A stretch of DNA of 13,537 bases from an uncultured Eubacteriales bacterium (GTDB lineage: Bacteria; Bacillota; Clostridia; Christensenellales; Aristaeellaceae): the NCBI GenBank assembly GCA_900548125.1, contig URJN01000025.1, positions 1 to 13,537 of the forward strand, given 5' to 3'. Under the pieces are notes generated by a model. The model searched no databases. It saw nothing but the letters and a program-made list of their open reading frames with translations, and was not told the DNA's origin. Each line of letters starts with the position of its first letter. Position 1 is the first letter of the stretch. This document shows, in pieces, positions 1 through 6,281 of this stretch. The position numbers and the translations under genes are program-made.

Positions 1-186
1 CCCGCGTGAGCAAGACTTTGATGCGTGGCAGACTTCGGCGGAGGTGAAGGCGGGCTCAGTCCGCTTTTTTTTCTGGGGAATTGAGCAGAACCGCCCGCGT
101 GAGCGGAATTTGAAAGATTCACAAGCCCTGCCGGATATGCAGGCAGGTTCAGCTCGTTTGTATGAGTGCATTATAACACAATCTGG
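1..186 (+). repeat. Two tandem copies of a 93-bp unit
   Basis: The unit starting at base 1 recurs at base 94. The first 11 bases (CCCGCGTGAGC) are identical, and the segment around 50-70 of unit 1 resembles the equivalent part of unit 2 (GGCGGGCTCAGTCCG against GGCAGGTTCAGCTCG). The period is 93 bp, exactly 31 codons, and in the frame starting at base 2 the two copies align without gaps: P-R-E at positions 1-3 and A-G-S-x-R at positions 17-21 are shared. The copies diverge in the middle and at the 3' end. I cannot tell whether protein or nucleic acid is the conserved entity, because only the edge of the array is in the window. Confidence 0.7.
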
Positions 187-196
187 CATGCCGTAA
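2..196 (+). CDS. Possible 3' end of a repeat-containing reading frame (partial)
   Basis: The frame beginning at base 2 is open for 64 codons and ends at TAA 194-196. It covers both copies of the 31-codon unit, so the translated product would contain two aligned 31-residue repeats (P-R-E ... A-G-S-x-R). The start lies outside the window. Against a real gene: the composition is not that of the confident genes here, there is no recognisable family, and a T8 run at 65-72 preceded by a short GCGGA/TCCGC stem (38-42 with 60-64) would look like a terminator if this were non-coding. It may instead be a dispersed repeat that happens to be open in one frame. The call is weak. Confidence 0.25.
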   Translation, partial: PREQDFDAWQTSAEVKAGSVRFFFWGIEQNRPRERNLKDSQALPDMQAGSARLYECIITQSGMP

Positions 197-228
197 AGAG
201 CCAGTTCGTGAGTTTTTAACCATGCCAG
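183..228. repeat. 8-bp perfect inverted repeat with competing inner stem
   Basis: CTGGCATG (183-190) is the exact reverse complement of CATGCCAG (221-228), with a 30-nt loop. The same left arm can also pair as CTGGC (183-187) with GCCAG (200-204), which is followed by a short T5 run at 213-217. The two pairings are mutually exclusive. The structure lies upstream of the predicted promoter at 257-285, so it would be transcribed only by read-through or from an upstream promoter. Confidence 0.45.
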
Positions 229-256
229 TTTAACGGAGGAAGCACATTCTGCGCGG

Positions 257-285
257 TTGTGCGGCTTTGCGCGGTATGATATAAT
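257..285 (+). promoter_or_regulatory. Predicted sigma-A promoter of the glycosyltransferase operon
   Basis: A perfect -10 box TATAAT lies at 280-285 and a weak -35 TTGTGC at 257-262, separated by 17 bp. Transcription would start near 291-293, about 27 nt upstream of the chosen start codon at 320. The promoter also rules out a longer reading frame beginning with TTG at 257, because that codon coincides with the -35 box. Confidence 0.65.
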
Positions 286-319
286 GATTAGGAAAAAAGG
301 AGCTTTTAGGGGGATAATG

Positions 320-1747
320 ATGGAAAAAAGCAGTTCAAAACGCGCATACGCCGTCTGTACCGCCGCAGCGATGGTGTTGTTCGCGGTTCAGATGCTGTAT
401 ATTCATGCGAATCTGGAATATGCCGGCTCATGGGGGCAGACGGCGGCGATTTCCGCGCTGTTTTCGCTGGCGGCGGGCATCATGCTCTGCGGCTTTGTGA
501 AGCTGAAAAAGCCGACGGCGGGAGAGCTGGGGCTGACCTGCTCCATCGTCTGCGTGACGGCTCTGTCGAGGGTGTACCTGCTGGATTATGTTTCGTCGGA
601 TTACCAGTCCTTTCTGGTCGGCTGGCTGGATGTTTTCCGGACGGGCGGATTTAAAACGCTGGGCGAAAACGTCGGGGATTACAACCTGATTTATCAATAT
701 GTGCTGCTCCTGATTTCCAAAGCACCGCTCAAGGATTTGTATCTGGTGAAGCTGTTCACCGTCCTCTTTGATTACGGGCTTGCGCTGACGATGATGCAGG
801 CGGCGGGTTATTTTGCGTCGGAAAAGGCGAAGGTTCCGGTGCTTCTCATCGTGACGGTGCTGCCGACGGTGCTGATTAACGGCGCATGCTGGGGTCAGTG
901 CGATACGGTCTATGTCTGCTTCATTGTTTTGAGCCTGTATCTCGTCAAGACGAAAAGACCCGCGCTGTCCGCGGCGATGCTCGCGCTTGCGTTTGCCTTT
1001 AAGCTCCAGACCATCTTCTTTTTCCCGATTGTGCTGCTGGGATTGATTCATGGAGAATACAAGCCCAAGCATGCGCTGGTTTTTGCGGCGGCGTATCTGG
1101 TGACGATGATTCCGGCACTGCTTGCGGGCAGACCGTTTATGGATGCGCTGAGCGTCTACGCCAATCAGTCCATGGGGCAGTATTACGACAGGCTGACGTA
1201 TAACGCGCCGAACCTGTATACGTTTTTCCCGATGATGCTCTTTTCCAACAGTCAGGAATACACATGGATGCGTTATATCGACGGGGTGAGCAAGGACAGC
1301 GCGAATCCCTATCTGCGCGATGACCTCATGCCGATGATGCAGAATGCCGCTCTCTATGCCTGCGTGCTGCTGACGCTGCTGGTCGTATTTTACTGGCTGA
1401 CGCACGCGAAGGAAGTCACGCCGGATATGACGCTGGATTTGGCACTGTTTTTCGCCATCTTCCTGCCGTTTGTCATGCCCAAAATTCACGAACGCTATTT
1501 CTTCCTTGCGGATATGCTCTCCATCCTCTACGCGGCGAGATACAGGAATCGCCGGTTCATGCCGCTGCTGGTTGTGGGCGCGTCGCTGATGAGCTATATG
1601 CCGATTCTGACGCGGCAAAGACCGGTCGATGAGCGCGTATTGGGGCTGATGATGCTCGCCGCGCTGGTTGTGGTCTCTCGGGATCTTCTCCGGAAGATGC
1701 GCCGAAGCCGCGCTGAATTGAAAGCGGAAGGAGGAAAGGCGGCATGA
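320..1747 (+). CDS. GT-C fold integral membrane glycosyltransferase (Gpi18/DUF2029-like)
   Basis: This 475-residue polytopic membrane protein resembles GT-C glycosyltransferases, which use polyprenyl-phosphate sugars on the outer face of the membrane. Visible hallmarks are an acidic motif in the first external loop (S-S-D94-Y-Q-S-F), W-G-Q-C-D-T-V-Y in the middle, N-A-P-N-L-Y-T-F-F after a long loop, and K-I-H-E-R-Y-F-F near the C-terminus. About ten to twelve hydrophobic segments are present, and the tail is Lys/Arg-rich. ATG codons occur at 317 and 320. I prefer 320 because AGGGGG at 308-313 is then 6 nt away. It is the first gene of a five-gene overlapping operon, and its stop overlaps the next start by 4 bp (ATGA). 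The acceptor and donor are unknown. Lipid-linked glycan, teichoic-type or surface polymer modification are all possible. The fold assignment is fairly sure and the substrate is not. Confidence 0.8.
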   Translation: MEKSSSKRAYAVCTAAAMVLFAVQMLYIHANLEYAGSWGQTAAISALFSLAAGIMLCGFVKLKKPTAGELGLTCSIVCVTALSRVYLLDYVSSDYQSFLVGWLDVFRTGGFKTLGENVGDYNLIYQYVLLLISKAPLKDLYLVKLFTVLFDYGLALTMMQAAGYFASEKAKVPVLLIVTVLPTVLINGACWGQCDTVYVCFIVLSLYLVKTKRPALSAAMLALAFAFKLQTIFFFPIVLLGLIHGEYKPKHALVFAAAYLVTMIPALLAGRPFMDALSVYANQSMGQYYDRLTYNAPNLYTFFPMMLFSNSQEYTWMRYIDGVSKDSANPYLRDDLMPMMQNAALYACVLLTLLVVFYWLTHAKEVTPDMTLDLALFFAIFLPFVMPKIHERYFFLADMLSILYAARYRNRRFMPLLVVGASLMSYMPILTRQRPVDERVLGLMMLAALVVVSRDLLRKMRRSRAELKAEGGKAA

Positions 1748-3171
1748 AAAAGCAAATAGAGGCGGTGCAGGCGTTCGCCGATCGGCACAGCCTGCTGCCG
1801 GGCGCGGTGCTTGCCGCGCTGCTGGCAGGTGCGCTGGCCTTGTATAACGTTTCCTCCGGCCCGCTGAGCAACCTCAACGACATCGGAGGATGGAGCAACC
1901 GTGCGCTGTTTATCGTCATGACGGCGGCGGCGCACGCGGCAGTGCTGCTGATGCAGACCGCGCTTTACAGAAAGAGCTTTATCCGGCTGGCGATTCGGCA
2001 GCTTCTGCTGACCGCCGGACTGGTCATTCTGCTGCTGGGAATCAATCAGAAAACGTGCCTGTTCGTCGAGCAGGTGCTTCCGCTCGTGCGTCAGATGGAC
2101 GCTGCTGCACTGGCGGCGGAATCGTCACTGAATCTCTCCGCGCCTGCGCTGACCGTGCTGTATGCCGTAACGCGGGGACCGATTTATGATTTGTATATGC
2201 TCAAGCTGCTGTGCATCGTCTGCTTCCTCGCGCTGGCTGTGCTTGCCGCCTATGCGGCGGATCGCCATGAGCTGGGTTGGCGTGCGGAGGTTCTGCTGAC
2301 GCTGTGCGTGATTCTGCCGCAGGGCTTTCTCGCGGCGGGCTGTGCGGCGCAGATTGAGGTGCTGTCCGCGCTGCTGCTGGGCATATCGCTGACGCTTCTG
2401 GATGAAAAGAAGCATCCGCTTGCCGCGATGCTGCTTTACGGCGCGGCGGTGGCGGTCAGCGGCGCGGCGTTATACGCGATTCCGCTGGTATGCTGGCTGG
2501 GCGGAAAGGACAGCGTGAAGCCTGTGCATATCGCGGCGGGCTGTGCGGTCGTGCTGCTGGCGTGCGTTCCGGCAATCATCGGCGGCATGCCTGCGGGGAA
2601 GGCGTTTGCGAGCCTGCTGAATGCGCCGTTTGCTCTGCCGGAGTACGCGGCGGGCGTGCCGAATTTCGCGTCCGTGTTCCCGCGTGCGGCGATGGAGGAA
2701 ATGCCGGAGTATTTCATGCTCAGGCAGGTTCCCATGCTGGATTCGCTGACCAATGCGTCGGAGTTTTACACGCAGGCGCATTTTGTCGAGCTTTCGCACG
2801 GCATGGCGTTCGGCGCGCTGGCGGCGTATATCGGCTTGTGCGCGTGGCTTTGGGGAAATAAAGAGATGTCTGCGATGAAGCGGGCATGGATTCTTTCGGT
2901 CGGCGCGATGGTCTGCTGTCCCGGCGCGGGCGTGGGCATGTGGCTTCCGGGCAGCATGCTGTGTCTGGCGGCGATTCTGACGGAACCGGAGCTTCGTCTG
3001 CCCGCGTGCATCGTGCTGTTTGCGGCGGCGGGCGGCTGCTGCTATCCGGTGACGGGAGAAACGCTCGTGAAGCCGGTGTATGCCTTTGCGCTGTGCGCCG
3101 CCGCGCTGCTGATAGCGGCGGGCATCATTCCACTTGGAGCGGGAAAAGAAGGGGAGCGTATCCATGAATGA
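1744..3171 (+). CDS. Diverged, probably inactive GT-C-like membrane protein, paralogue of the upstream gene
   Basis: This is a 475-residue polytopic membrane protein, the same length as its neighbour, starting at ATG 1744 inside the ATGA overlap with a GGAGG site at 1730-1734. Segments align with the upstream protein: Y-D-L-Y-M-L-K-L-L matches K-D-L-Y-L-V-K-L-F, I-L-P-Q-G-F-L-A-A-G-C-A-A-Q-I-E matches V-L-P-T-V-L-I-N-G-A-C-W-G-Q-C-D, and G-V-P-N-F-A-S-V-F-P matches N-A-P-N-L-Y-T-F-F-P. The catalytic-type features are missing: no S-D-Y counterpart, W-G-Q-C-D has become A-A-Q-I-E, and the H-E-R-Y motif is absent. The chain is Ala/Leu-rich with a short soluble N-terminus. I infer a gene duplication in which this copy became a structural or regulatory partner. 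The 4-bp overlap favours coupled translation. An independent membrane protein with convergent motifs is less likely. Confidence 0.7.
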   Translation: MKKQIEAVQAFADRHSLLPGAVLAALLAGALALYNVSSGPLSNLNDIGGWSNRALFIVMTAAAHAAVLLMQTALYRKSFIRLAIRQLLLTAGLVILLLGINQKTCLFVEQVLPLVRQMDAAALAAESSLNLSAPALTVLYAVTRGPIYDLYMLKLLCIVCFLALAVLAAYAADRHELGWRAEVLLTLCVILPQGFLAAGCAAQIEVLSALLLGISLTLLDEKKHPLAAMLLYGAAVAVSGAALYAIPLVCWLGGKDSVKPVHIAAGCAVVLLACVPAIIGGMPAGKAFASLLNAPFALPEYAAGVPNFASVFPRAAMEEMPEYFMLRQVPMLDSLTNASEFYTQAHFVELSHGMAFGALAAYIGLCAWLWGNKEMSAMKRAWILSVGAMVCCPGAGVGMWLPGSMLCLAAILTEPELRLPACIVLFAAAGGCCYPVTGETLVKPVYAFALCAAALLIAAGIIPLGAGKEGERIHE

Positions 3172-3580
3172 ACAGAAAATACGCCTGCGCGTCGTCACGG
3201 TGACGACGGATGCGGACGGAGAAAAGCGCGAAACAAAAACGGCGCATCGCGGCATCCTGCGGGAGAGCGAAAACGGCGTCGAGCTGAGATATGAGCAGGT
3301 GGATGAAGGCGTTCGCGCAACGATTTGGCTGACTCAGGAGGCGGGCTGCATCCTGATGCGGCGGATGGGCGAGATGACCGGTTCGCTCCGGTTTCAGCCC
3401 GGCGAGCGCACGCCCGGCGTCTATTCCACGATATACGGTGAAATTCCCGTCGCGGTCTACACGCGGGAAACCGAGGTCATCCGCACGGACAACGGCGGCG
3501 AAATGAAGCTGGATTACGATGTGTTTGTCGGGGGAGAGCGCACGGGCGCATCCCGAATGACGATCTCATGGCGGCTGTAA
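3164..3580 (+). CDS. DUF1934 / YwiB-like beta-barrel protein
   Basis: The protein has 138 residues and matches the DUF1934 (YwiB) family, small calycin-like beta-barrel proteins of Firmicutes with no firmly established function. Visible family features are alternating beta strands throughout, a central G-V-Y-S-T-I-Y-G-E-I-P motif, the following T-R-E-T-E-V strand, and a C-terminal L-D-Y-D-V-F-V-G-G-E-R-T-G repeat of strands. Length is as expected for the family (about 140). I chose ATG 3164 because AAGGGGAG at 3149-3156 lies 7 nt upstream. A start at 3134 would be buried in the preceding gene. It overlaps the upstream gene by 8 bp and the downstream one by 13 bp. In Bacillus ywiB sits next to argS, and no argS is present here. 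Confidence 0.8.
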   Translation: MNEQKIRLRVVTVTTDADGEKRETKTAHRGILRESENGVELRYEQVDEGVRATIWLTQEAGCILMRRMGEMTGSLRFQPGERTPGVYSTIYGEIPVAVYTRETEVIRTDNGGEMKLDYDVFVGGERTGASRMTISWRL

Positions 3581-4113
3581 GCGCACAGACCATCCGCGCC
3601 AGGGCGCGGGAGGCGATATTCGCCGCAGGAGGGCGCGGCTTTGTGCGCTTTCTGCCGGAGGGCGGCGCGCTGCTAGTCAGCGACGCCGCACGGCGATGCG
3701 GCGATGTGCGGACGATTCTTAATGCCTGCCGGACGGCTGGGTTTGCGGCGGAGGAAAGGGACGGCTTGCTCCTTCTGACGCCGACGGACAGCACACTGAG
3801 CGCGTTATGCGGCGCATGCGGGCAGGCGGTTCGGATAACGGATTGGGACGAAGAAAAAGCGTCAGCCGCGGCGTTTTCGGTGCGGCTGACGCGAAGGAAG
3901 GATGCGCCGCTGACGGCAGACGGACGCAGGCTCGTGCTGGAAACCCTGCGGCTGCTCAGTCAGGATGATGCGCATATTCTGATGGGAATGGCTGGAATCC
4001 GCGCGCGCGCGGCGGCTCAGCTCCGCCGTAAGGACGAAAGCGGCATGCGTGAGGCGGGCGCGCTGATTGCGGAATGGTACATGGAAAAAGGAGGTCATCG
4101 GCGTGAAAATTGA
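3568..4113 (+). CDS. Uncharacterised protein, third-from-last position in operon set (181 aa)
   Basis: I do not recognise this family. The 181-residue product is soluble, with no signal peptide or membrane segment. It begins with an amphipathic Arg/Ala-rich helix, followed by a likely beta strand (G-F-V-R-F-L) and helix-strand units. It has three cysteines in the first half and a helical, charged C-terminal third that contains R-R-K-D-E-S. ATG 3568 overlaps the DUF1934 stop by 13 bp and has no clear Shine-Dalgarno sequence, so translation would depend on coupling. An in-frame GTG at 3643 (residue 26) has AGGAGGG at 3627-3633 and could be the true start, giving a 156-residue protein. The 3' end overlaps the hydrolase gene by 11 bp. 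Conserved overlap on both sides supports it being a real gene. Confidence 0.65.
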   Translation: MAAVSAQTIRARAREAIFAAGGRGFVRFLPEGGALLVSDAARRCGDVRTILNACRTAGFAAEERDGLLLLTPTDSTLSALCGACGQAVRITDWDEEKASAAAFSVRLTRRKDAPLTADGRRLVLETLRLLSQDDAHILMGMAGIRARAAAQLRRKDESGMREAGALIAEWYMEKGGHRREN

Positions 4114-4744
4114 GTGGATTGGTCATGCCTGCTTTCGCATGACCGCAGAGAGCGGAACGACAGTGGTTACAGACCCATACGACGAGAGCGTCGGCATTCG
4201 GATGATGAAGATTCCCTGCGATATGGCGACCGTCAGCCATGAACACCATGATCATAACAACGTGGACATGCTGGAGGGAAAGCCGATTGTCGTCCGCAGG
4301 GCGTATCCCGGGCAGGTCGGCGGCGTCATCACACAGGCGATTGCGTCTTATCATGACGACCGGAACGGCGCGTTGCGCGGAAACAGCATTGTGCGCGTCT
4401 TTTATATCGACGATTTAAAGGTCGTGCATATGGGCGATCAGGGCTGCATGCCGGGCGAAGCCGCGCTGGACATGATTACGGATGCGGATGTGATGATGAT
4501 TCCCGTCGGCGGCTTTTATACGATTGACGCGCAGGGAGCGAAGGACATCATCGATTATGCGCACCCGAAATGCGTCATCCCGATGCACTATAAGACGGCG
4601 CACTGCACCTATCCGATTGCGGGCGTTGAGCTGTTCCTTAAACTGATGGGCGCGGAGGGGCTTCAGCCGGTCGGTGAGCTGAATGTGACGGCGGGGGCTG
4701 TTCCGCAGGGCGTTGTGCTGATGCGCGCCAAGGCGGAATACTGA
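4103..4744 (+). CDS. UlaG-like metallo-beta-lactamase fold hydrolase (COG2220 type)
   Basis: A 213-residue cytoplasmic metal-dependent hydrolase of the metallo-beta-lactamase superfamily. The metal-binding set is complete: the H46-E-H48-H49-D50-H51 motif, H84 in S-Y-H-D-D, bridging D112 in H-M-G-D-Q-G, and H162 in I-P-M-H-Y-K-T. The N-terminal I-G-H-A-C-F-R strand and the T-D-P-Y loop are typical of UlaG-like proteins. I chose GTG 4103 because a near-perfect AAGGAGGT at 4088-4095 lies 7 nt upstream. A start at 4067 would lie before that site. It is the last gene of the operon and overlaps the previous gene by 11 bp. The substrate is unknown: relatives act on phosphate esters or lactones, and many are annotated only by fold. 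Confidence 0.85.
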   Translation: MKIEWIGHACFRMTAESGTTVVTDPYDESVGIRMMKIPCDMATVSHEHHDHNNVDMLEGKPIVVRRAYPGQVGGVITQAIASYHDDRNGALRGNSIVRVFYIDDLKVVHMGDQGCMPGEAALDMITDADVMMIPVGGFYTIDAQGAKDIIDYAHPKCVIPMHYKTAHCTYPIAGVELFLKLMGAEGLQPVGELNVTAGAVPQGVVLMRAKAEY

Positions 4745-4764
4745 ATAAGGAGAGGGCATAAGGA

Positions 4765-4785
4765 AGGCTTTAGGCGGAGAAGCCT
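4765..4785. terminator. Weak hairpin between convergent operons
   Basis: AGGCTT (4765-4770) pairs with AAGCCT (4780-4785) across a 9-nt loop, between the stop of the hydrolase gene (4744) and the stop of the ribbon-helix-helix gene (4785-4787). On the + strand a T6 run follows only at 4797-4802. On the - strand the downstream sequence is pyrimidine-rich but lacks a clean T run. It may act as a modest bidirectional terminator. Confidence 0.4.
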
Positions 4786-5066
4786 CAGTGTTCCCCTTTT
4801 TTCCGCTGGCGGACGGCTTCGGTCAAAAGGAACTCAATCTGCGCGTTGATGGAGCGGAAATCGTCCTCTGCCCATGCGGCAATATCATCCCAAAGAGAAG
4901 GCGAAAGGCGGAGAAGCACCTGCTTCTTCGCTTTTTCGCGTTCCTTGGCGGCTTTTTCCCGACGGATGGCTTGGGCTTCCAATTCTTCAATGCGCGCAAG
5001 GCGGGCGGTAAGCTCCGCCTCGCGCGTATCCAGTTCTTCCGGCGTGAGCGGCGGCTTGCTGACCAC
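4785..5066 (-). CDS. Coiled-coil plus ribbon-helix-helix (Arc-like) DNA-binding protein
   Basis: This 93-residue protein has two parts. Residues 10-48 are a charged Glu/Lys/Arg-rich helix, probably a coiled coil. Residues 49-88 form a ribbon-helix-helix domain: strand Q-V-L-L-R-L (49-54), helix S-P-S-L-W-D-D-I-A-A-W-A-E, the turn F-R-S-I-N, then helix A-Q-I-E-F-L-L-T-E-A-V. This pattern is that of Arc/MetJ-type repressors, in which the strand of a dimer inserts into the DNA major groove. The GTG start is supported by AGGGGGTGAT, complementary to the 16S 3' end, a few bases upstream. It lies 18 bp after the SPFH gene stop and is clearly cotranscribed. By analogy it may autoregulate the operon. 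No partner toxin gene is visible, so an antitoxin role is not supported. Confidence 0.8.
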   Translation of the reverse strand: MVSKPPLTPEELDTREAELTARLARIEELEAQAIRREKAAKEREKAKKQVLLRLSPSLWDDIAAWAEDDFRSINAQIEFLLTEAVRQRKKGEH

Positions 5067-5084
5067 GGAGAATCACCCCCCTCA

Positions 5085-6098
5085 TCAATAGAGGCTGCCG
5101 CTGTTGACGATGGGCTGCGCATCCTTATTGCCGCAGAGAACGACCAGCAGGTTGGAAACCATCGCCGCCTTGCGTTCTTCATCCAATACGACGACCTCGT
5201 CCTCGCTCAGCTGGTCGATTGCCATCTTGACCATGCTGACCGCGCCTTCGACAATCTTCTGGCGTGCGGCGATGATGGCGACCGCCTGCTGACGCTGGAG
5301 CATCGCCGCGGCGATTTCGTCGGAATACGCGAGCGTCGTGATGCGGACATCCTCAATGACCAAACCCGCGTCGGCAACGCGCTGGCTCAGCTCATTCTGC
5401 ATGATTTCAGAAACCTCGCTGCTCGAACCGCGGAGGGTCTTTTCGCCGTCGTCCTCATCGTCGCCGTCCTTCATGGAGTCATACGGATACAGGCGGGCGA
5501 TGTTTCGGATGGTCGAATCGCACTGAATGGAGAGGTAATCCTCAAAATTATCGACCGCAAAGACGGCGCGGGTCGGGTCGGCGACATGCCAGATGACGAC
5601 CGAACCGATGATGATCGGGTTGCCGAGCGCGTCGTTGACTTTCTGCTTGTTGTTGTTCAGTGTGCGGGTTCTGAGCGAAATCTTCTTGCTGCCCGAATCC
5701 GCCGTATTGAGAGAAACCGAGCCGTTTTGCAGGCTGACGGAAGACGGCGCACCCTTGTTGGACGGCGCATTGGAAACGACGAACGGGTTCACAAAGTAGA
5801 AGCCCGGCGTTTTGAGCGTTCCGTAATAATTGCCGAACAGGGTCAGAACGAGAGCCTGATTGGGCGCGACGACCTTGAGTCCGGCGATGATGAAGGGGCA
5901 GACAATCCAGCTGGTGATGCCCAGAACAATCAGGAGAATGCTGTAAAAAGCGTCGGAATGGACACAGCCGAGGATAAACCCGCCGGTCAGGACGATGAGC
6001 GACAGAATCAGGGCAATCATGACGGGCATGCCGTTGGTATGCGGCGCAACGCGCTCATCCGGAACGGCGCGGAGAACGGTAGATTTCTTTTCAGACAT
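5085..6098 (-). CDS. SPFH / band-7 domain membrane protein
   Basis: A 337-residue member of the SPFH (stomatin-prohibitin-flotillin-HflK/C) superfamily, membrane-anchored scaffolds that form large oligomers in membrane microdomains. A short polar N-terminus is followed by two hydrophobic segments at about 24-46 and 51-73. The band-7 domain then opens with L-K-V-V-A-P-N-Q-A-L-V (74-84) and the G-F-Y-F-V-N-P-F motif near 99-106. The C-terminal third is rich in Ala/Gln/Glu helix (M-L-Q-R-Q-Q-A-V-A-I-I-A-A-R-Q), as in SPFH oligomerisation regions. ATG 6098 is chosen because GAAAGGAG lies 8 nt upstream. An in-frame TTG at 6116 overlaps that site. No NfeD-like partner or protease is next to it, and its companion is the ribbon-helix-helix gene. 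The precise cellular role is unknown. Confidence 0.85.
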   Translation of the reverse strand: MSEKKSTVLRAVPDERVAPHTNGMPVMIALILSLIVLTGGFILGCVHSDAFYSILLIVLGITSWIVCPFIIAGLKVVAPNQALVLTLFGNYYGTLKTPGFYFVNPFVVSNAPSNKGAPSSVSLQNGSVSLNTADSGSKKISLRTRTLNNNKQKVNDALGNPIIIGSVVIWHVADPTRAVFAVDNFEDYLSIQCDSTIRNIARLYPYDSMKDGDDEDDGEKTLRGSSSEVSEIMQNELSQRVADAGLVIEDVRITTLAYSDEIAAAMLQRQQAVAIIAARQKIVEGAVSMVKMAIDQLSEDEVVVLDEERKAAMVSNLLVVLCGNKDAQPIVNSGSLY

Positions 6099-6125
6099 GG
6101 CAAACGCTCCTTTCAAAGGTTGAAA

Positions 6126-6144
6126 TGATATCTTTTTGATATCA
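6126..6144. promoter_or_regulatory. Perfect inverted repeat at the SPFH operon start, candidate operator
   Basis: TGATATC (6126-6132) and GATATCA (6138-6144) are exact reverse complements separated by T5. The repeat begins 2 bp from the -10 box (6147-6152) of the SPFH promoter and covers its expected transcription start. That is a usual place for a repressor site. The ribbon-helix-helix protein encoded in the same operon is the obvious candidate ligand. The same sequence would form a 5'-terminal hairpin if transcribed, which is the alternative reading. Confidence 0.55.
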
Positions 6145-6146
6145 CT

Positions 6147-6175
6147 ATGATAAATCCGAGCGGAACGATTGTCAA
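6147..6175 (-). promoter_or_regulatory. Strong sigma-A promoter of the SPFH operon
   Basis: On the - strand a perfect -35 TTGACA lies at 6175-6170 and a -10 TATCAT at 6152-6147, with a 17-bp spacer. Transcription would begin near 6140, inside the inverted repeat at 6126-6144 and about 42 nt upstream of the SPFH start codon. Confidence 0.75.
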
Positions 6176-6219
6176 GAGAGAAACGAAAAAAATTGCCCGA
6201 AAAGTTCCTGCCAGTGGGA

Positions 6220-6248
6220 TTGTCAGCCTATGCGCGCGATGCTATAAT
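6220..6248 (+). promoter_or_regulatory. Strong extended -10 promoter of the leucine-rich-repeat gene
   Basis: TTGTCA at 6220-6225 and TATAAT at 6243-6248 are separated by 17 bp, and TG at 6240-6241 gives an extended -10. The expected start is near 6255, leaving a short 27-nt leader before ATG 6282. It is divergent from the SPFH promoter, with 44 bp between the two -35 boxes. Confidence 0.8.
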
Positions 6249-6281
6249 AAAGAACAATGTGACAATTGCGGAGGAATCGAC

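Noticed and set aside
37..72. Intrinsic terminator (GCGGA/TCCGC stem plus T8)
   Set aside because: The stem is only 5 bp with a 17-nt loop, and the T run lies inside an open frame repeated in the next unit, where the T run is not kept. Too weak to list as a terminator.
428..1618. Long antisense frame of 396 codons opposite the glycosyltransferase gene
   Set aside because: Its product is Arg/His/Gln-rich with no domain, it has no ribosome binding site, and it mirrors a gene with clear family motifs. GC-rich codon bias of the real gene leaves few antisense stops.
4785..5066. Antitoxin of a toxin-antitoxin pair
   Set aside because: The ribbon-helix-helix fold alone suggested it, but the neighbour is an SPFH scaffold and no small toxin-like gene is adjacent.
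4788..6128. 446-codon + strand frame across the SPFH and ribbon-helix-helix genes
   Set aside because: Antisense shadow of two genes with recognisable domains, promoters and ribosome binding sites. The predicted product is low-complexity and family-less.
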